Shown here: piece by piece, positions 28,918 to 35,707 of the stretch
Layout: every line of letters starts with the position of its first letter
Numbering within the stretch: the stretch's first letter is position 1
Origin: Pseudonocardiaceae bacterium
GTDB lineage: Bacteria > Actinomycetota > Actinomycetes > Mycobacteriales > Pseudonocardiaceae
Length of the DNA stretch: 36,318 nt
NCBI GenBank assembly: GCA_009377865.1
Contig: WHTH01000042.1
Location: 1 to 36,318 of the forward strand
Direction: 5' to 3'
Made by a program: the position numbers and the translations under genes
The notes under the pieces: model-generated
What the model saw: only the letters and a program-made list of their open reading frames with translations
The model's database searches: none
Told to the model about the DNA's origin: nothing

Positions 28918-29880
28918 ATGGAGTTCAACGAGTACCAGCGTGCCGCCCGTGAGACGAGTCAGCTCGGGTTTGGTGGACCACACAGTGCGGTCGCGCCGAT
29001 GCTCGGTTTGGCCAGCGAGACCGGCGCGATCCTCAACGTGTACAAGAAGTACCTCCGCGACGGCATCGACCTCGTCGCCAACCGCGAGTCCCTACGTGAA
29101 GAGCTCGGCGACCTCCTCTGGTACGTCGCCGCAGTCGCGACCGCCTGCAACCTCGACCTGGAGGAGATCGCGGTAGCGAACCTACGCCGCACCCGTGATC
29201 GCTACCCACGACAGCACGAGCCTCAGTCCGACGAGCTACCAGCGTTCGATGCCGGGTACCCCAGGCATGAACAGTTCCCGCGCCGCGTGGTCGTAGCGTT
29301 CGCCGAGCGACCACTGCCCTCCGGGCGTGCCTCAACCGTACGGACGCTGGTCAGCGCGGAGCCGAACGCTTTTCCGGAGGGCCCGTTCAGCCTTGAGGGA
29401 GGAAAATTGGCAGGCTTCCAGGTCGGCACCGAGTTCGGCGACCTGCTGACCGACAACTCGCGGCGTGTGGATGCCTACCGCTTCCACGACGCCATCCATA
29501 TGGGCTTCATGGCCGTGCTCGGCTGGTCTCCCACGATGCGGGCACTGTTGGGGATCAAGCGTCGGTCCGCTCCTGAGACCGACGAGTGCGAGGACGGGGC
29601 AAGAGCCATCTTCGCCGAGGAAGGACTTGCCGCTGTGCTCTCGCGCCTCGCCACGCGCCGGACAGCATTCCTCAGCGAGACCAGCGTCGATGGAGAAGTG
29701 ATCGAGGTTGCCAAGGCAGCGGCCATGGACCTTGAGGTTGAGACGCTACCTGCCTGGCTGTGGCGCCGCGCCGTCTGTCAAGGATTCCGAGCCATGCATC
29801 AGCTCGGCGACAACGGTGGTGGTTACCTCGTCGCGGATCTCGACGGGCGGGCGCTGAGCTACCACAAGGTGCTCGCATGA
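28918..29880 (+). CDS. MazG-like nucleotide pyrophosphohydrolase, two-domain
   Basis: A 320-residue protein. Residues 1-97 form a MazG-type all-alpha NTP pyrophosphohydrolase domain, with ASETGAILNVYKKYLRDG (32-49) and LREELGDLLWYV (59-70), which carries the EExxD metal-binding motif. Such domains cut (d)NTPs to monophosphate and pyrophosphate. A linker leads to a second domain (about 140-318) marked by EFGDLLTDN and YRFHDAIHMGFMAVLGW (187-203). A similar C-terminal region occurs in stand-alone MazG-like proteins, but its function is unknown to me. ATG 28918 has a strong ribosome-binding site. Its stop overlaps the next start (ATGA). It probably supplies or removes nucleotide substrates for the neighbouring base-modification enzymes. 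Confidence 0.75.
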   Translation: MEFNEYQRAARETSQLGFGGPHSAVAPMLGLASETGAILNVYKKYLRDGIDLVANRESLREELGDLLWYVAAVATACNLDLEEIAVANLRRTRDRYPRQHEPQSDELPAFDAGYPRHEQFPRRVVVAFAERPLPSGRASTVRTLVSAEPNAFPEGPFSLEGGKLAGFQVGTEFGDLLTDNSRRVDAYRFHDAIHMGFMAVLGWSPTMRALLGIKRRSAPETDECEDGARAIFAEEGLAAVLSRLATRRTAFLSETSVDGEVIEVAKAAAMDLEVETLPAWLWRRAVCQGFRAMHQLGDNGGGYLVADLDGRALSYHKVLA

Positions 29881-30119
29881 CAACCTCAGGCCGTCAGGAC
29901 TTGTTAGATGTGATTCGTCGGCTGCATCACGGGAAGAATGCCGCCTACCGCGACGCATGGAAGAAACGCGGCGAGCTCATCAGTATCCTGGCCAATATCG
30001 CACGCAAGGTCGATCGACTCGAGTATGTCGTCGATGGTGGTCCGACCACGGTGGACGAGCCGGTGTGGGATACGGCCGTTGACCTCCTGGTCTACGCCCT
30101 GAAGTACCAGACGTACTAG
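29877..30119 (+). CDS. Small Nmad1/DUF1599-like nucleotide-modification-associated protein, ended by amber
   Basis: An 80-residue product from ATG 29877, translationally coupled to the MazG-like gene. HGKNAAYRDAWKKRGELIS, ILANIARKVDRLE and DTAVDLLVYALKYQTY resemble nucleotide modification associated domain 1 (DUF1599), a small helical family found with MazG-like and thymidylate-synthase-like enzymes in phages and bacteria. The match is by pattern and modest. The frame stops at TAG 30117-30119 but stays open for another 106 codons in the same frame, so this may be the first half of a longer protein. Confidence 0.55.
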   Translation: MTTSGRQDLLDVIRRLHHGKNAAYRDAWKKRGELISILANIARKVDRLEYVVDGGPTTVDEPVWDTAVDLLVYALKYQTY

Positions 30120-30131
30120 TATCTTGCTGAC

Positions 30132-30440
30132 TTGGACTCGACCGTCGCCGAGAAGCTGTTCGGCAACAGCGATCTCGATCCGCCGTACAGCGATGGGACG
30201 GCTGGGTTCGAGCACGTGCTGGAGCAGGCGGACCTGCCCGGACCCGATGTCCGGCACGTGACCGCCGCCGACGCTGCCGGGGCGGTGCTGGCACGCTTCG
30301 GTGAGCTCGAGGCCTGTTTTGCCGGGCTCACCGCCGCCTTGCCGCCACCCGCCCGCCTCGCGCGCGTTCAAGCGCTCGCAGATGCCACGGTGTGTCTCCT
30401 CGCGACACTCCACCCGGGCGGCTCGGACCTTGTAGGGTAA
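30132..30440 (+). CDS. In-frame continuation of the Nmad1-like gene beyond an amber codon
   Basis: Immediately after TAG 30117-30119 the same reading frame continues as YLADLDSTVAEKLFGNSD and runs 106 codons to TAA 30438-30440. A separate start would have to be the weak TTG 30132, without a ribosome-binding site. The sequence (acidic, then helical FGELEACFAGLTAALPPPAR) looks like a C-terminal extension, not an independent protein. Either a recent nonsense mutation or amber readthrough would explain it. No family recognised for this half. Confidence 0.5.
   Translation: MDSTVAEKLFGNSDLDPPYSDGTAGFEHVLEQADLPGPDVRHVTAADAAGAVLARFGELEACFAGLTAALPPPARLARVQALADATVCLLATLHPGGSDLVG
30433..30438 (+). promoter_or_regulatory. 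TAGGGT -10 box ahead of the methyltransferase gene
   Basis: TAGGGT overlaps the TAA that closes the preceding frame and lies 31 bp before the GTG at 30470. A transcript from here would have a short leader with the GGAAGGA ribosome-binding site. No clear -35 box. Confidence 0.4.
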
Positions 30441-30469
30441 CCTCCCGCGTCGCGGCCGGAAGGAAACCA

Positions 30470-31450
30470 GTGCTGATGCGTCCCGAGGATTTCGGCAAAC
30501 TCATCGAGGACGTCCAGCACGAGCTTCTGTCCGGCGCGCGTTCAGTGGGCATCCTCGGCCTCACCAGCGTCACCCTTGACCTCCTCGCCTCGCTCACACC
30601 GTCGGGCCTCGTGTCCGCCGTCGCTGCGGCATACGTGCCCGATCTCGACACAGCCCAACAGACCAACCTGCCACTGTCGGTACCCATACGACCTTTCACG
30701 GCTCTCTCGGATGTGCGACATGATGTGCTCGTGGTCGCCGCCGACGAGCAGAAGGAAGACCTGCTCCGCGCCGCACTCCCCCACATCAAGAACACGCCCA
30801 CGGTCCTCGTCGCCGGCTATGGACACCTCGCGTTTCGCGATCCCCTCTTCCGTGAGGCGCTGGCTCAACTACTCGTGCCATCGTTCGCCAACGGTTACCC
30901 GAATAGTTTGACCCACCTCTACCAATGCCTCCGCAACGCTGTGCAGCTCGGTCTCGAGGGCGTCGTCGCCGAATTCGGCATGTTCAAAGGCGGCACCACC
31001 ATGTTTCTTTCGCGCGTGATCGAGCGACTCGGCGCAGCGTGGACCGTCATCGGCTTTGACACCTTCGATGGTTTTCCGCCCCGACGCAGCCCGCTTGATA
31101 TGTACGATCACCCAGACTGTGTTTTCGCCGATCTGCCGACGGTGCGGCGCTACCTCGGTGGCCGTAACATCGAGATCGTGCCGGGCGATATCGTCGACAC
31201 GTCCACTCGCTTGGAGAGAGAAGACCTCGTCCTGAGCTTTATCGATACGGACAACTACAGCTCCGCCTCTGCCGCTCTCGAGGTCGTCACTGCGAAAACC
31301 GTCGTCGGTGGTGCGATCGTCTTCGACCACTTCACCGGCGTGGACCGCTTCCGTTACACGCTCGGCGAACGCATCGCCGGCATACGGCTCCTCGACGACC
31401 CGCGCTACTTCCATCTGCACGACACCGGAGTCTTCTACCGACAATATTGA
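30470..31450 (+). CDS. TylF/macrocin-O-methyltransferase-family enzyme with an extra N-terminal Rossmann-like domain
   Basis: A 326-residue protein. Residues 160-326 match TylF-type SAM-dependent methyltransferases: VVAEFGMFKGGTTMFLSR (SAM motif I, 165-182), GFDTFDGFPP (195-204), VPGDIVDT, the metal-binding FIDTDNY (257-263) and VFDHF (284-288). These enzymes usually O-methylate sugars. The N-terminal 150 residues form a second alpha/beta unit (SVGILGLTSVTLDLLASL, DVLVVAA, TVLVAGYGHLAF) like the nucleotide/sugar-binding Rossmann units attached to some methyltransferases. GTG 30470 is preferred because GGAAGGA lies seven bases upstream. Substrate unknown; in this setting a modified base, its sugar adduct or a carrier-bound group is plausible. 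Confidence 0.78.
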   Translation: MLMRPEDFGKLIEDVQHELLSGARSVGILGLTSVTLDLLASLTPSGLVSAVAAAYVPDLDTAQQTNLPLSVPIRPFTALSDVRHDVLVVAADEQKEDLLRAALPHIKNTPTVLVAGYGHLAFRDPLFREALAQLLVPSFANGYPNSLTHLYQCLRNAVQLGLEGVVAEFGMFKGGTTMFLSRVIERLGAAWTVIGFDTFDGFPPRRSPLDMYDHPDCVFADLPTVRRYLGGRNIEIVPGDIVDTSTRLEREDLVLSFIDTDNYSSASAALEVVTAKTVVGGAIVFDHFTGVDRFRYTLGERIAGIRLLDDPRYFHLHDTGVFYRQY

Positions 31451-31469
31451 ACAAGGCAGGTATGAACGA

Positions 31470-32492
31470 ATGAAGAGTACACCTATTCCACGCCAGCAAA
31501 TCTATGATCTCTACTGGTACTTCGCTTCGGAGCGGCACGCCGCCTTCGAGCGGCGCATCTCGGGTGAGCCGCAACCATGGAGCAAGGACCCGATTCTGCA
31601 GGAGTTCAAGTTTTGTAACGTCTATCGGGCTGCCGACCGGGTTTCCCAATACATGATTCGAGATGTCTGCTACCATTCAGAGGCATGCACGCCGGAAGAT
31701 CGGCTGTTCCAGATTGTTGCGTTCCGCACGTTCAGCAAGATCGAGACATGGATGGCCGTGCACGAGTTCCTCGGCCACCATCCCACACTCGAGGACCTCG
31801 AAGACGAGGGCTTCACGAAGGCCCTCAGCCACGCGAAACAGCGAAACGGCGGACTCTACACGGGCGCTTTCATTTTGTGTGCCAGTGCCGCATATGGGCA
31901 GTCGCTCAAGCATCTCAACCACGTCGAGCTGTTCCGGCACATGTTCCTGCACGATGCGCTCGGTGAGCGGCTGCTCGCCGCAGACTCGCTCCACGAGGTC
32001 TACGAACTGTTGCACGGCTACCCCCTCATGGGGGATTTCATGTCGTACCAGACTACAATCGACCTCAACTACTCGGGGCTTGTGAACTTTTCTGAAAACG
32101 AGTTCACCAAAGCTGGACCGGGAGCGCTCAGAGGCATCAAGAAAATGTTCGAGAGTCTGGGTGATTACACCCCGACCGAGGTAATTCTGTGGATGGCGGA
32201 CCGGCAAGCTGAGGAGTTCGAGCGGCTCGGCTTGCCATTTGACGGTCTGTGGGGTCGGCCACTGCACGCCATTGATTGCCAGGGGCTGTGTTGCGAGACA
32301 GACAAGTACTGCCGCGAAGCAGTGCCCGAGTTGACCAGTGCCCGTACGCGCATCAAGGCGAGGTTTTCGATCACGCCGAAGCCGCTCGAGCTCTTCTTCC
32401 CACCGAAATGGGGGATCAACGACAAACTCCCCCGAGGATCGGTGCTCGGCGCACCCGCCCGGACCGAAAGTGTAGAGCAGGCGTTGCTCTGA
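31470..32492 (+). CDS. 5-hmdU DNA kinase helical-domain / thymine-pyrophosphorylase-like base hypermodification protein
   Basis: A 340-residue protein of the helical family seen in 5-hydroxymethyl-dU DNA kinases (HMUDK_hel) and alpha-glutamyl/putrescinyl-thymine pyrophosphorylases of hypermodified phages. Hallmarks are YWYFASERHAAFERR (15-29), PWSKDPILQEFKFCNVYRA-ADR (36-57), the conserved aromatic/helical core, and the late IDCQGLCCETDKYCR signature (268-282). In phage, these proteins act on hydroxymethyl-uracil in DNA, replacing a pyrophosphorylated group by amines. No P-loop kinase motif is visible, so this is the pyrophosphorylase-like form. A four-codon minigene (ATG 31462 to TGA 31473) overlaps its start. 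Codon use is notably AT-richer than the core. Recognition is from memory of the family and needs a profile search. Confidence 0.7.
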   Translation: MKSTPIPRQQIYDLYWYFASERHAAFERRISGEPQPWSKDPILQEFKFCNVYRAADRVSQYMIRDVCYHSEACTPEDRLFQIVAFRTFSKIETWMAVHEFLGHHPTLEDLEDEGFTKALSHAKQRNGGLYTGAFILCASAAYGQSLKHLNHVELFRHMFLHDALGERLLAADSLHEVYELLHGYPLMGDFMSYQTTIDLNYSGLVNFSENEFTKAGPGALRGIKKMFESLGDYTPTEVILWMADRQAEEFERLGLPFDGLWGRPLHAIDCQGLCCETDKYCREAVPELTSARTRIKARFSITPKPLELFFPPKWGINDKLPRGSVLGAPARTESVEQALL

Positions 32493-32523
32493 TGTTACGG
32501 CGTGATGTACTCGGCCGTGCACT

Positions 32524-33285
32524 TCACGACGCCAGACCTTCCAGCATCCGGGCGACGGCGCCGACCGGACCATCGATCTCAGCGTGGTTCACGGTTACGA
32601 GAAGCTCACCCGGATCGAGACCACACGCTCGAGCCATGTACTCCTGGAGCTGAGCCAGGCCCAGGTAGTTACCGTATGCACGTCCCACCATGACTTCGTT
32701 GCGGTACACCGCCTGCATGTGCAGCCGCTCCTGATGCAGGTGCAGCGATAGGTGCGCCAGGCACGGAAAGCTCATCGGATTCCGGTCCTGCCGCTCCGAA
32801 TAGATGTTGACCTCGTACCGTGAGCTCTTGGGCCCCGGCGTTGCCAATTCTTGACGCAGCTTTCGCACCGTGTCTGCGAGCTGGTCGGCCTCCCCGCCGT
32901 CGGCCCGCGGGTACGCGACCATCCTGCCGAAGTAGGTCCCGCGCTCGTTGTCGCGGTGACTGCAGAGCTCGGCGTAACGGGAACGGTAGTACTCGCCGAG
33001 CTCGGCAGGCTCCGGCAGTCGATGAGCCCATGCCGCCGGAAAGATCGTGTTGCGGGCTGTGTCGACCGCCGGTTTTTCCCTCTTCGTCGGGCTTCGTGAG
33101 TTCCACTCCTCGATGAGGCTGTCGGCCGCATCACGGATCGACTTTTCCTCCGCGGGTGGGCGCAGGATGCGCACGACCAAGTGCACGACCTTGTGGCTGG
33201 GGTCATCGTGGAGGAGACGGACCGCGTCGAGCCATGCCTCGGAGAGGGTGTCGGCGACGATGTACCGATCCGCCAATCTGCTCAT
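32524..33285 (-). CDS. Thymidylate synthase / pyrimidine hydroxymethylase-fold enzyme
   Basis: A 253-residue divergent member of the thymidylate synthase superfamily. Residues 100-253 keep the fold order: GTYFGRMVAYP, DQLADTVRKLRQEL, a degenerate SSRYEVNIY strand, FPCLAHLSLHL with catalytic Cys175, LHMQAVYRNEVMVGRAYGNYLGLAQLQEYMA (nucleotide site), and PGELLVTVNHAEIDG. The normal RS-x-D-x-x-LG-x-PFN segment is YRNEVMVGRAYGN, unlike housekeeping ThyA. Relatives with such changes hydroxymethylate dUMP, dCMP or CMP instead of methylating. Product 5-hydroxymethyl-pyrimidine is therefore inferred, not shown. It is last in a leftward operon (ATGA overlap with the C1 peptidase) and converges with the hypermodification gene, 31 bp apart. 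Confidence 0.7.
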   Translation of the reverse strand: MSRLADRYIVADTLSEAWLDAVRLLHDDPSHKVVHLVVRILRPPAEEKSIRDAADSLIEEWNSRSPTKREKPAVDTARNTIFPAAWAHRLPEPAELGEYYRSRYAELCSHRDNERGTYFGRMVAYPRADGGEADQLADTVRKLRQELATPGPKSSRYEVNIYSERQDRNPMSFPCLAHLSLHLHQERLHMQAVYRNEVMVGRAYGNYLGLAQLQEYMARACGLDPGELLVTVNHAEIDGPVGAVARMLEGLAS

Positions 33286-33935
33286 GCTTCAGCCTCCAGT
33301 GCATGCGCGACAACGCCGTACGCCTCAAGGTAGCGTTGGGAAACGAGCCCGTACCCATCGTTTCCCCAGGATCGTCCCCAACTGTTCTTGATGATCAACC
33401 GCATGGAAGACGTATCCGGATCCTCGGCGATGCCGACAACGACCACGGCATGACGACCAGGGGTACGCCGCCCCGGCTCGGCATCGATGACTCCATCCCC
33501 GTACAGCCACACGGATCGGACCACCCCGAGCGTGAGCAGGACCGCAGCCCCGCCTCCCAATTCGGCAGCGATCGCCGTGAAGTCGAGCGTCGCGATCGTG
33601 CGCCAAGAAGGTAGTTCGCGCCGATTGGTCGCGTCGAGTGCATCCCTCGGGCGGTCTGCGGGCCAGGGTGGGCGCCCATACGGCCAGGCGTACTCAAAGG
33701 CGTGGCCGAGCCGGCTCAGGCCAGCGAGGGCCAACTGGACTGATGTCGCCTCCTGATGGGCAACCCCACCCTCCTGGTGCCCCGCCCACAATGCATCCTC
33801 TGGCGAGCGCACGACGTCGCCAGTCGCCATCCACTCGTGAGCCGCACTGACGGCGAAGCCGACACAGGACGGACGGTCGCCCTGGTCGCGCACGGGAGTC
33901 TGACGACTCCGCCGGTCAGTGGCGGTCACGGTCAC
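33282..33935 (-). CDS. Papain-like C1 family cysteine peptidase
   Basis: A 217-residue intracellular-type C1 peptidase with the complete catalytic set: Gln18 in PVRDQGDRPSC, nucleophile Cys24 (SCVGFA), His162 in GRHAVVVVGI, and Asn184 in IIKNSWGRSWGNDGYG. It has no signal peptide and no inhibitory propeptide, so it would be active in the cytosol unless held in check. The neighbouring upstream gene encodes a protein with a chagasin-type C1-peptidase inhibitor domain. Start GTG 33935 overlaps that gene's stop (GTGA) and the end overlaps the thymidylate-synthase-like start (ATGA). Its target is unknown: it could process a partner protein, or act as an acyl/aminoacyl transferase. Confidence 0.88.
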   Translation of the reverse strand: MTVTATDRRSRQTPVRDQGDRPSCVGFAVSAAHEWMATGDVVRSPEDALWAGHQEGGVAHQEATSVQLALAGLSRLGHAFEYAWPYGRPPWPADRPRDALDATNRRELPSWRTIATLDFTAIAAELGGGAAVLLTLGVVRSVWLYGDGVIDAEPGRRTPGRHAVVVVGIAEDPDTSSMRLIIKNSWGRSWGNDGYGLVSQRYLEAYGVVAHALEAEA

Positions 33936-34963
33936 GCGGTAGTCAGCAGTTCTGCCTCGGTGAGCTGCACTCCGTGAAGCCGCGGGTGCACGGACACCAG
34001 CACCTCGAACTCGTTGATCGGATCATCGGAGGTCCACGGCCGATCCTTCACGAGCATCAAGGGGTAGATGCCACCGAGGACAGCTGGCGTGATGTCGATC
34101 GCGAAAGACCGCGGCGAGCTGTCTCCGGCAATCTCGTCGCGACTCGAGTCCTGGTCGGTGGGCGACTCGTGGGGAAGCCGCGGCTCCCAGTGGTCGTCGT
34201 AGGAGTCCGCGAGGACGACGAAACCTTCGGGTAGCTCGGAGAACCGCCAAGAGTGGCCGGACGATGGGATCTCATCCAAGGTGAGGACGAGTCGATCGCC
34301 GGGTCGCACGTCGACCGGATGCCGATTGCTCGCATGGTCCAACCACCGGACGTCGTTCTGCAGATCGTCGGGTGCGTAGCCCGCCGCCAGCGCAAGCTTG
34401 ATCGTCCGAGGCTCTATCCGTGCCCACTGCTCGGCCTGCGACGCTTCGACGATGCGGGTTGCACCGAGCTGGCGGGCTGTGGCGGTGTAGCTCGTACCGA
34501 GCCACAACGCGAGTGAGTAGACGTCGCCAGGGCTGGTGGGCGTGTCGATCTGCAACTGCCGGAGGCCCTCCCGGAGCAGCCGGCGCGGCATGAGAAACCA
34601 GGCGCCGAAAGCCTCGGCCTCCTTCTCGTGATCGGGCCACCTGTTGGCGTCGCGACGCAGTCCGAGTTCAAGGTCCCCATCTACCTCCGCGGTGTGACCG
34701 AACGCATGGTGGCCGAGTTCGTGGCCCGCGGTGTACCGCTGCTTCGTCCGCGGATGCCCAGCGTGGATCAGCACTCCACTCGCGCCCCCACCTGGAAGGT
34801 ACAACCCGGAGACCTTCCCCAACGGCACGAATGCCAGCACCAAACCTAGACGCTGCACGGCGGCGAAGACATCGACCGGGCGCCGCAGCTCGATGTCAAG
34901 GTCCGCGTGGAACTGGGCGGCGAGGACGGCGGCCCTCCGATGGGCGTCGGACCAGGTGATCAC
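33932..34963 (-). CDS. ImmA/IrrE metallopeptidase fused to a chagasin-type (I42) cysteine-peptidase inhibitor
   Basis: A 343-residue fusion. Residues 1-135 are an ImmA/IrrE zinc peptidase: GHELGHHAFG holds the HExxH motif at 81-85, and EKEAEAFGAWFLMP (113-126) supplies the third ligand. Residues 140-210 are a helical linker. Residues about 217-330 match the chagasin/I42 inhibitor fold: GDRLVLTLDEIPSSGHSW (the NPTTGY-type loop at 232-239), LPEGFVVLADSY, and the RPW loop at 308-310 before a final FEVLVSV strand. ImmA proteins cleave partner XRE repressors, and one is encoded immediately upstream with a 4-bp overlap. Chagasins block papain-like peptidases, and one is encoded immediately downstream. 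The fusion thus links both neighbours. Confidence 0.82.
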   Translation of the reverse strand: MITWSDAHRRAAVLAAQFHADLDIELRRPVDVFAAVQRLGLVLAFVPLGKVSGLYLPGGGASGVLIHAGHPRTKQRYTAGHELGHHAFGHTAEVDGDLELGLRRDANRWPDHEKEAEAFGAWFLMPRRLLREGLRQLQIDTPTSPGDVYSLALWLGTSYTATARQLGATRIVEASQAEQWARIEPRTIKLALAAGYAPDDLQNDVRWLDHASNRHPVDVRPGDRLVLTLDEIPSSGHSWRFSELPEGFVVLADSYDDHWEPRLPHESPTDQDSSRDEIAGDSSPRSFAIDITPAVLGGIYPLMLVKDRPWTSDDPINEFEVLVSVHPRLHGVQLTEAELLTTA

Positions 34964-35340
34964 GTAGTTCCCCCAGGGGACCGCTCATAGTTCTGAAGGA
35001 ACAACGCGAAGCGCAGGACCTCCTCCTTCTCGGCCGCGGACATCTCGGTGGCAGCCCGTGCCAGGGCGCGCACCGTGGGGTCGTCCCCGCTCCCGATCTT
35101 GTCTTCGCCGTGCCCCAGGAAGTACTCGACCGGCATGCGGTAGACGGCCGCGAGGCGTTTGAGCTCCAGGCTGTCTACGCGGCGAGAGCCTCGCTCGACG
35201 TCCGAGATCGCAGAACGAGGTATGCCCGTCTGCTCGGCCACGAACTGCTGGGACACGTTCAGGAGCTCGCGGGCCTTGCGTAGCCGTCGCGCCAACATCG
35301 CTCCATCGTCCGACGATGCGATGTCCTGGGGTTGGGTCAT
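34960..35340 (-). CDS. XRE-family repressor, ImmA partner
   Basis: A 126-residue protein with an N-terminal Cro/C1 helix-turn-helix (about 20-75: LLNVSQQFVAEQTGIPRSAISDVERGSR truncated in meaning to helices 2-3) and a helical tail (LARAATEMSAAEKEEVLRFALFLQ). The start is ATG 35340, whose ATGA overlaps the ACP stop; a GTG nine bases upstream is less likely. Its stop overlaps the ImmA fusion start by 4 bp. XRE-ImmA pairs typically form derepression switches in which the metallopeptidase cleaves the repressor. It probably binds the palindrome at 35650-35666. Nearby ACP placement ahead of its own repressor is unusual. Confidence 0.88.
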   Translation of the reverse strand: MTQPQDIASSDDGAMLARRLRKARELLNVSQQFVAEQTGIPRSAISDVERGSRRVDSLELKRLAAVYRMPVEYFLGHGEDKIGSGDDPTVRALARAATEMSAAEKEEVLRFALFLQNYERSPGGTT

Positions 35341-35624
35341 GAGGTGCACTCCTGCTCCACGAACTCGGCAAACAAGCGCACAGAACGCATCGTGCGCCGA
35401 CGTAGCCTACGGACAGGCAGCGTCAGACCGGTGATCTGCCGAAACTTCTGGAGCACGTCGAAGAGATCGAGGGAATCGACCGGCATCAGCCAGCCATCTG
35501 AATCGAGCCGACGGCGATAGGCGACCGGTTCCTCTTCGAGCAGCTCCGCTAGTAACTCGACGACGAGCTCCTCGACATCGACGGCCGTCCACGGTTGGAC
35601 CGAGTCGACGGCGGAGGTTGTCAC
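35337..35624 (-). CDS. Acyl/peptidyl carrier protein-like
   Basis: A 95-residue carrier protein. The attachment motif is PVDSLDLFDVLQKF with Ser51 as the predicted phosphopantetheine site, followed by the helix-2/3 pattern (ITGLTLPVRRL) and a final helix (SVRLFAEFVEQ). The N-terminal helix (VDVEELVVELLAELLEEEP) is acidic, as in ACPs, but the third helix region is unusually basic (RRLRRRTMRS). I chose GTG 35624 because GGAGG at 35637-35641 is too close to GTG 35636. A phosphopantetheinyl transferase gene diverges from it 83 bp away, supporting its identity. What it carries is unknown. Confidence 0.78.
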   Translation of the reverse strand: MTTSAVDSVQPWTAVDVEELVVELLAELLEEEPVAYRRRLDSDGWLMPVDSLDLFDVLQKFRQITGLTLPVRRLRRRTMRSVRLFAEFVEQECTS

Positions 35625-35649
35625 GGGACAGGCCACCTCCTACCGTGTA

Positions 35650-35687
35650 TGTCGGATTGCCCGACAGGCTAGACGTAGATTCCGACA
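35650..35687. promoter_or_regulatory. Operator-like palindrome plus extra half-site between the ACP and AcpS genes
   Basis: TGTCGG-ATTGC-CCGACA (35650-35666) is a perfect 6-bp inverted repeat. A third CCGACA half-site lies at 35682-35687, exactly 21 bp from the equivalent half-site at 35661, that is two helical turns on the same face. The array sits between two divergent starts and is the best candidate target of the XRE repressor encoded in the leftward operon. Confidence 0.55.
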
Positions 35688-35707
35688 ACTGCAACGGCGG
35701 GAGCGCC

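Noticed and set aside
28712-28983. Leftward frame 28750-28983 considered as an integrase or excisionase tail
   Set aside because: No recombinase residues are visible and it overlaps the promoter and start of the MazG-like gene.
31470-32492. Nucleotide or DNA kinase activity for the HMUDK_hel-like protein
   Set aside because: No Walker A (GxxxxGK[ST]) is present anywhere in the 340 residues; only the helical part of the family is seen.
33282-35340. A simple type II toxin-antitoxin explanation for the XRE-ImmA genes
   Set aside because: The I42 domain, intact C1 peptidase and co-operonic ACP and TS-like genes go beyond a two-gene TA module.
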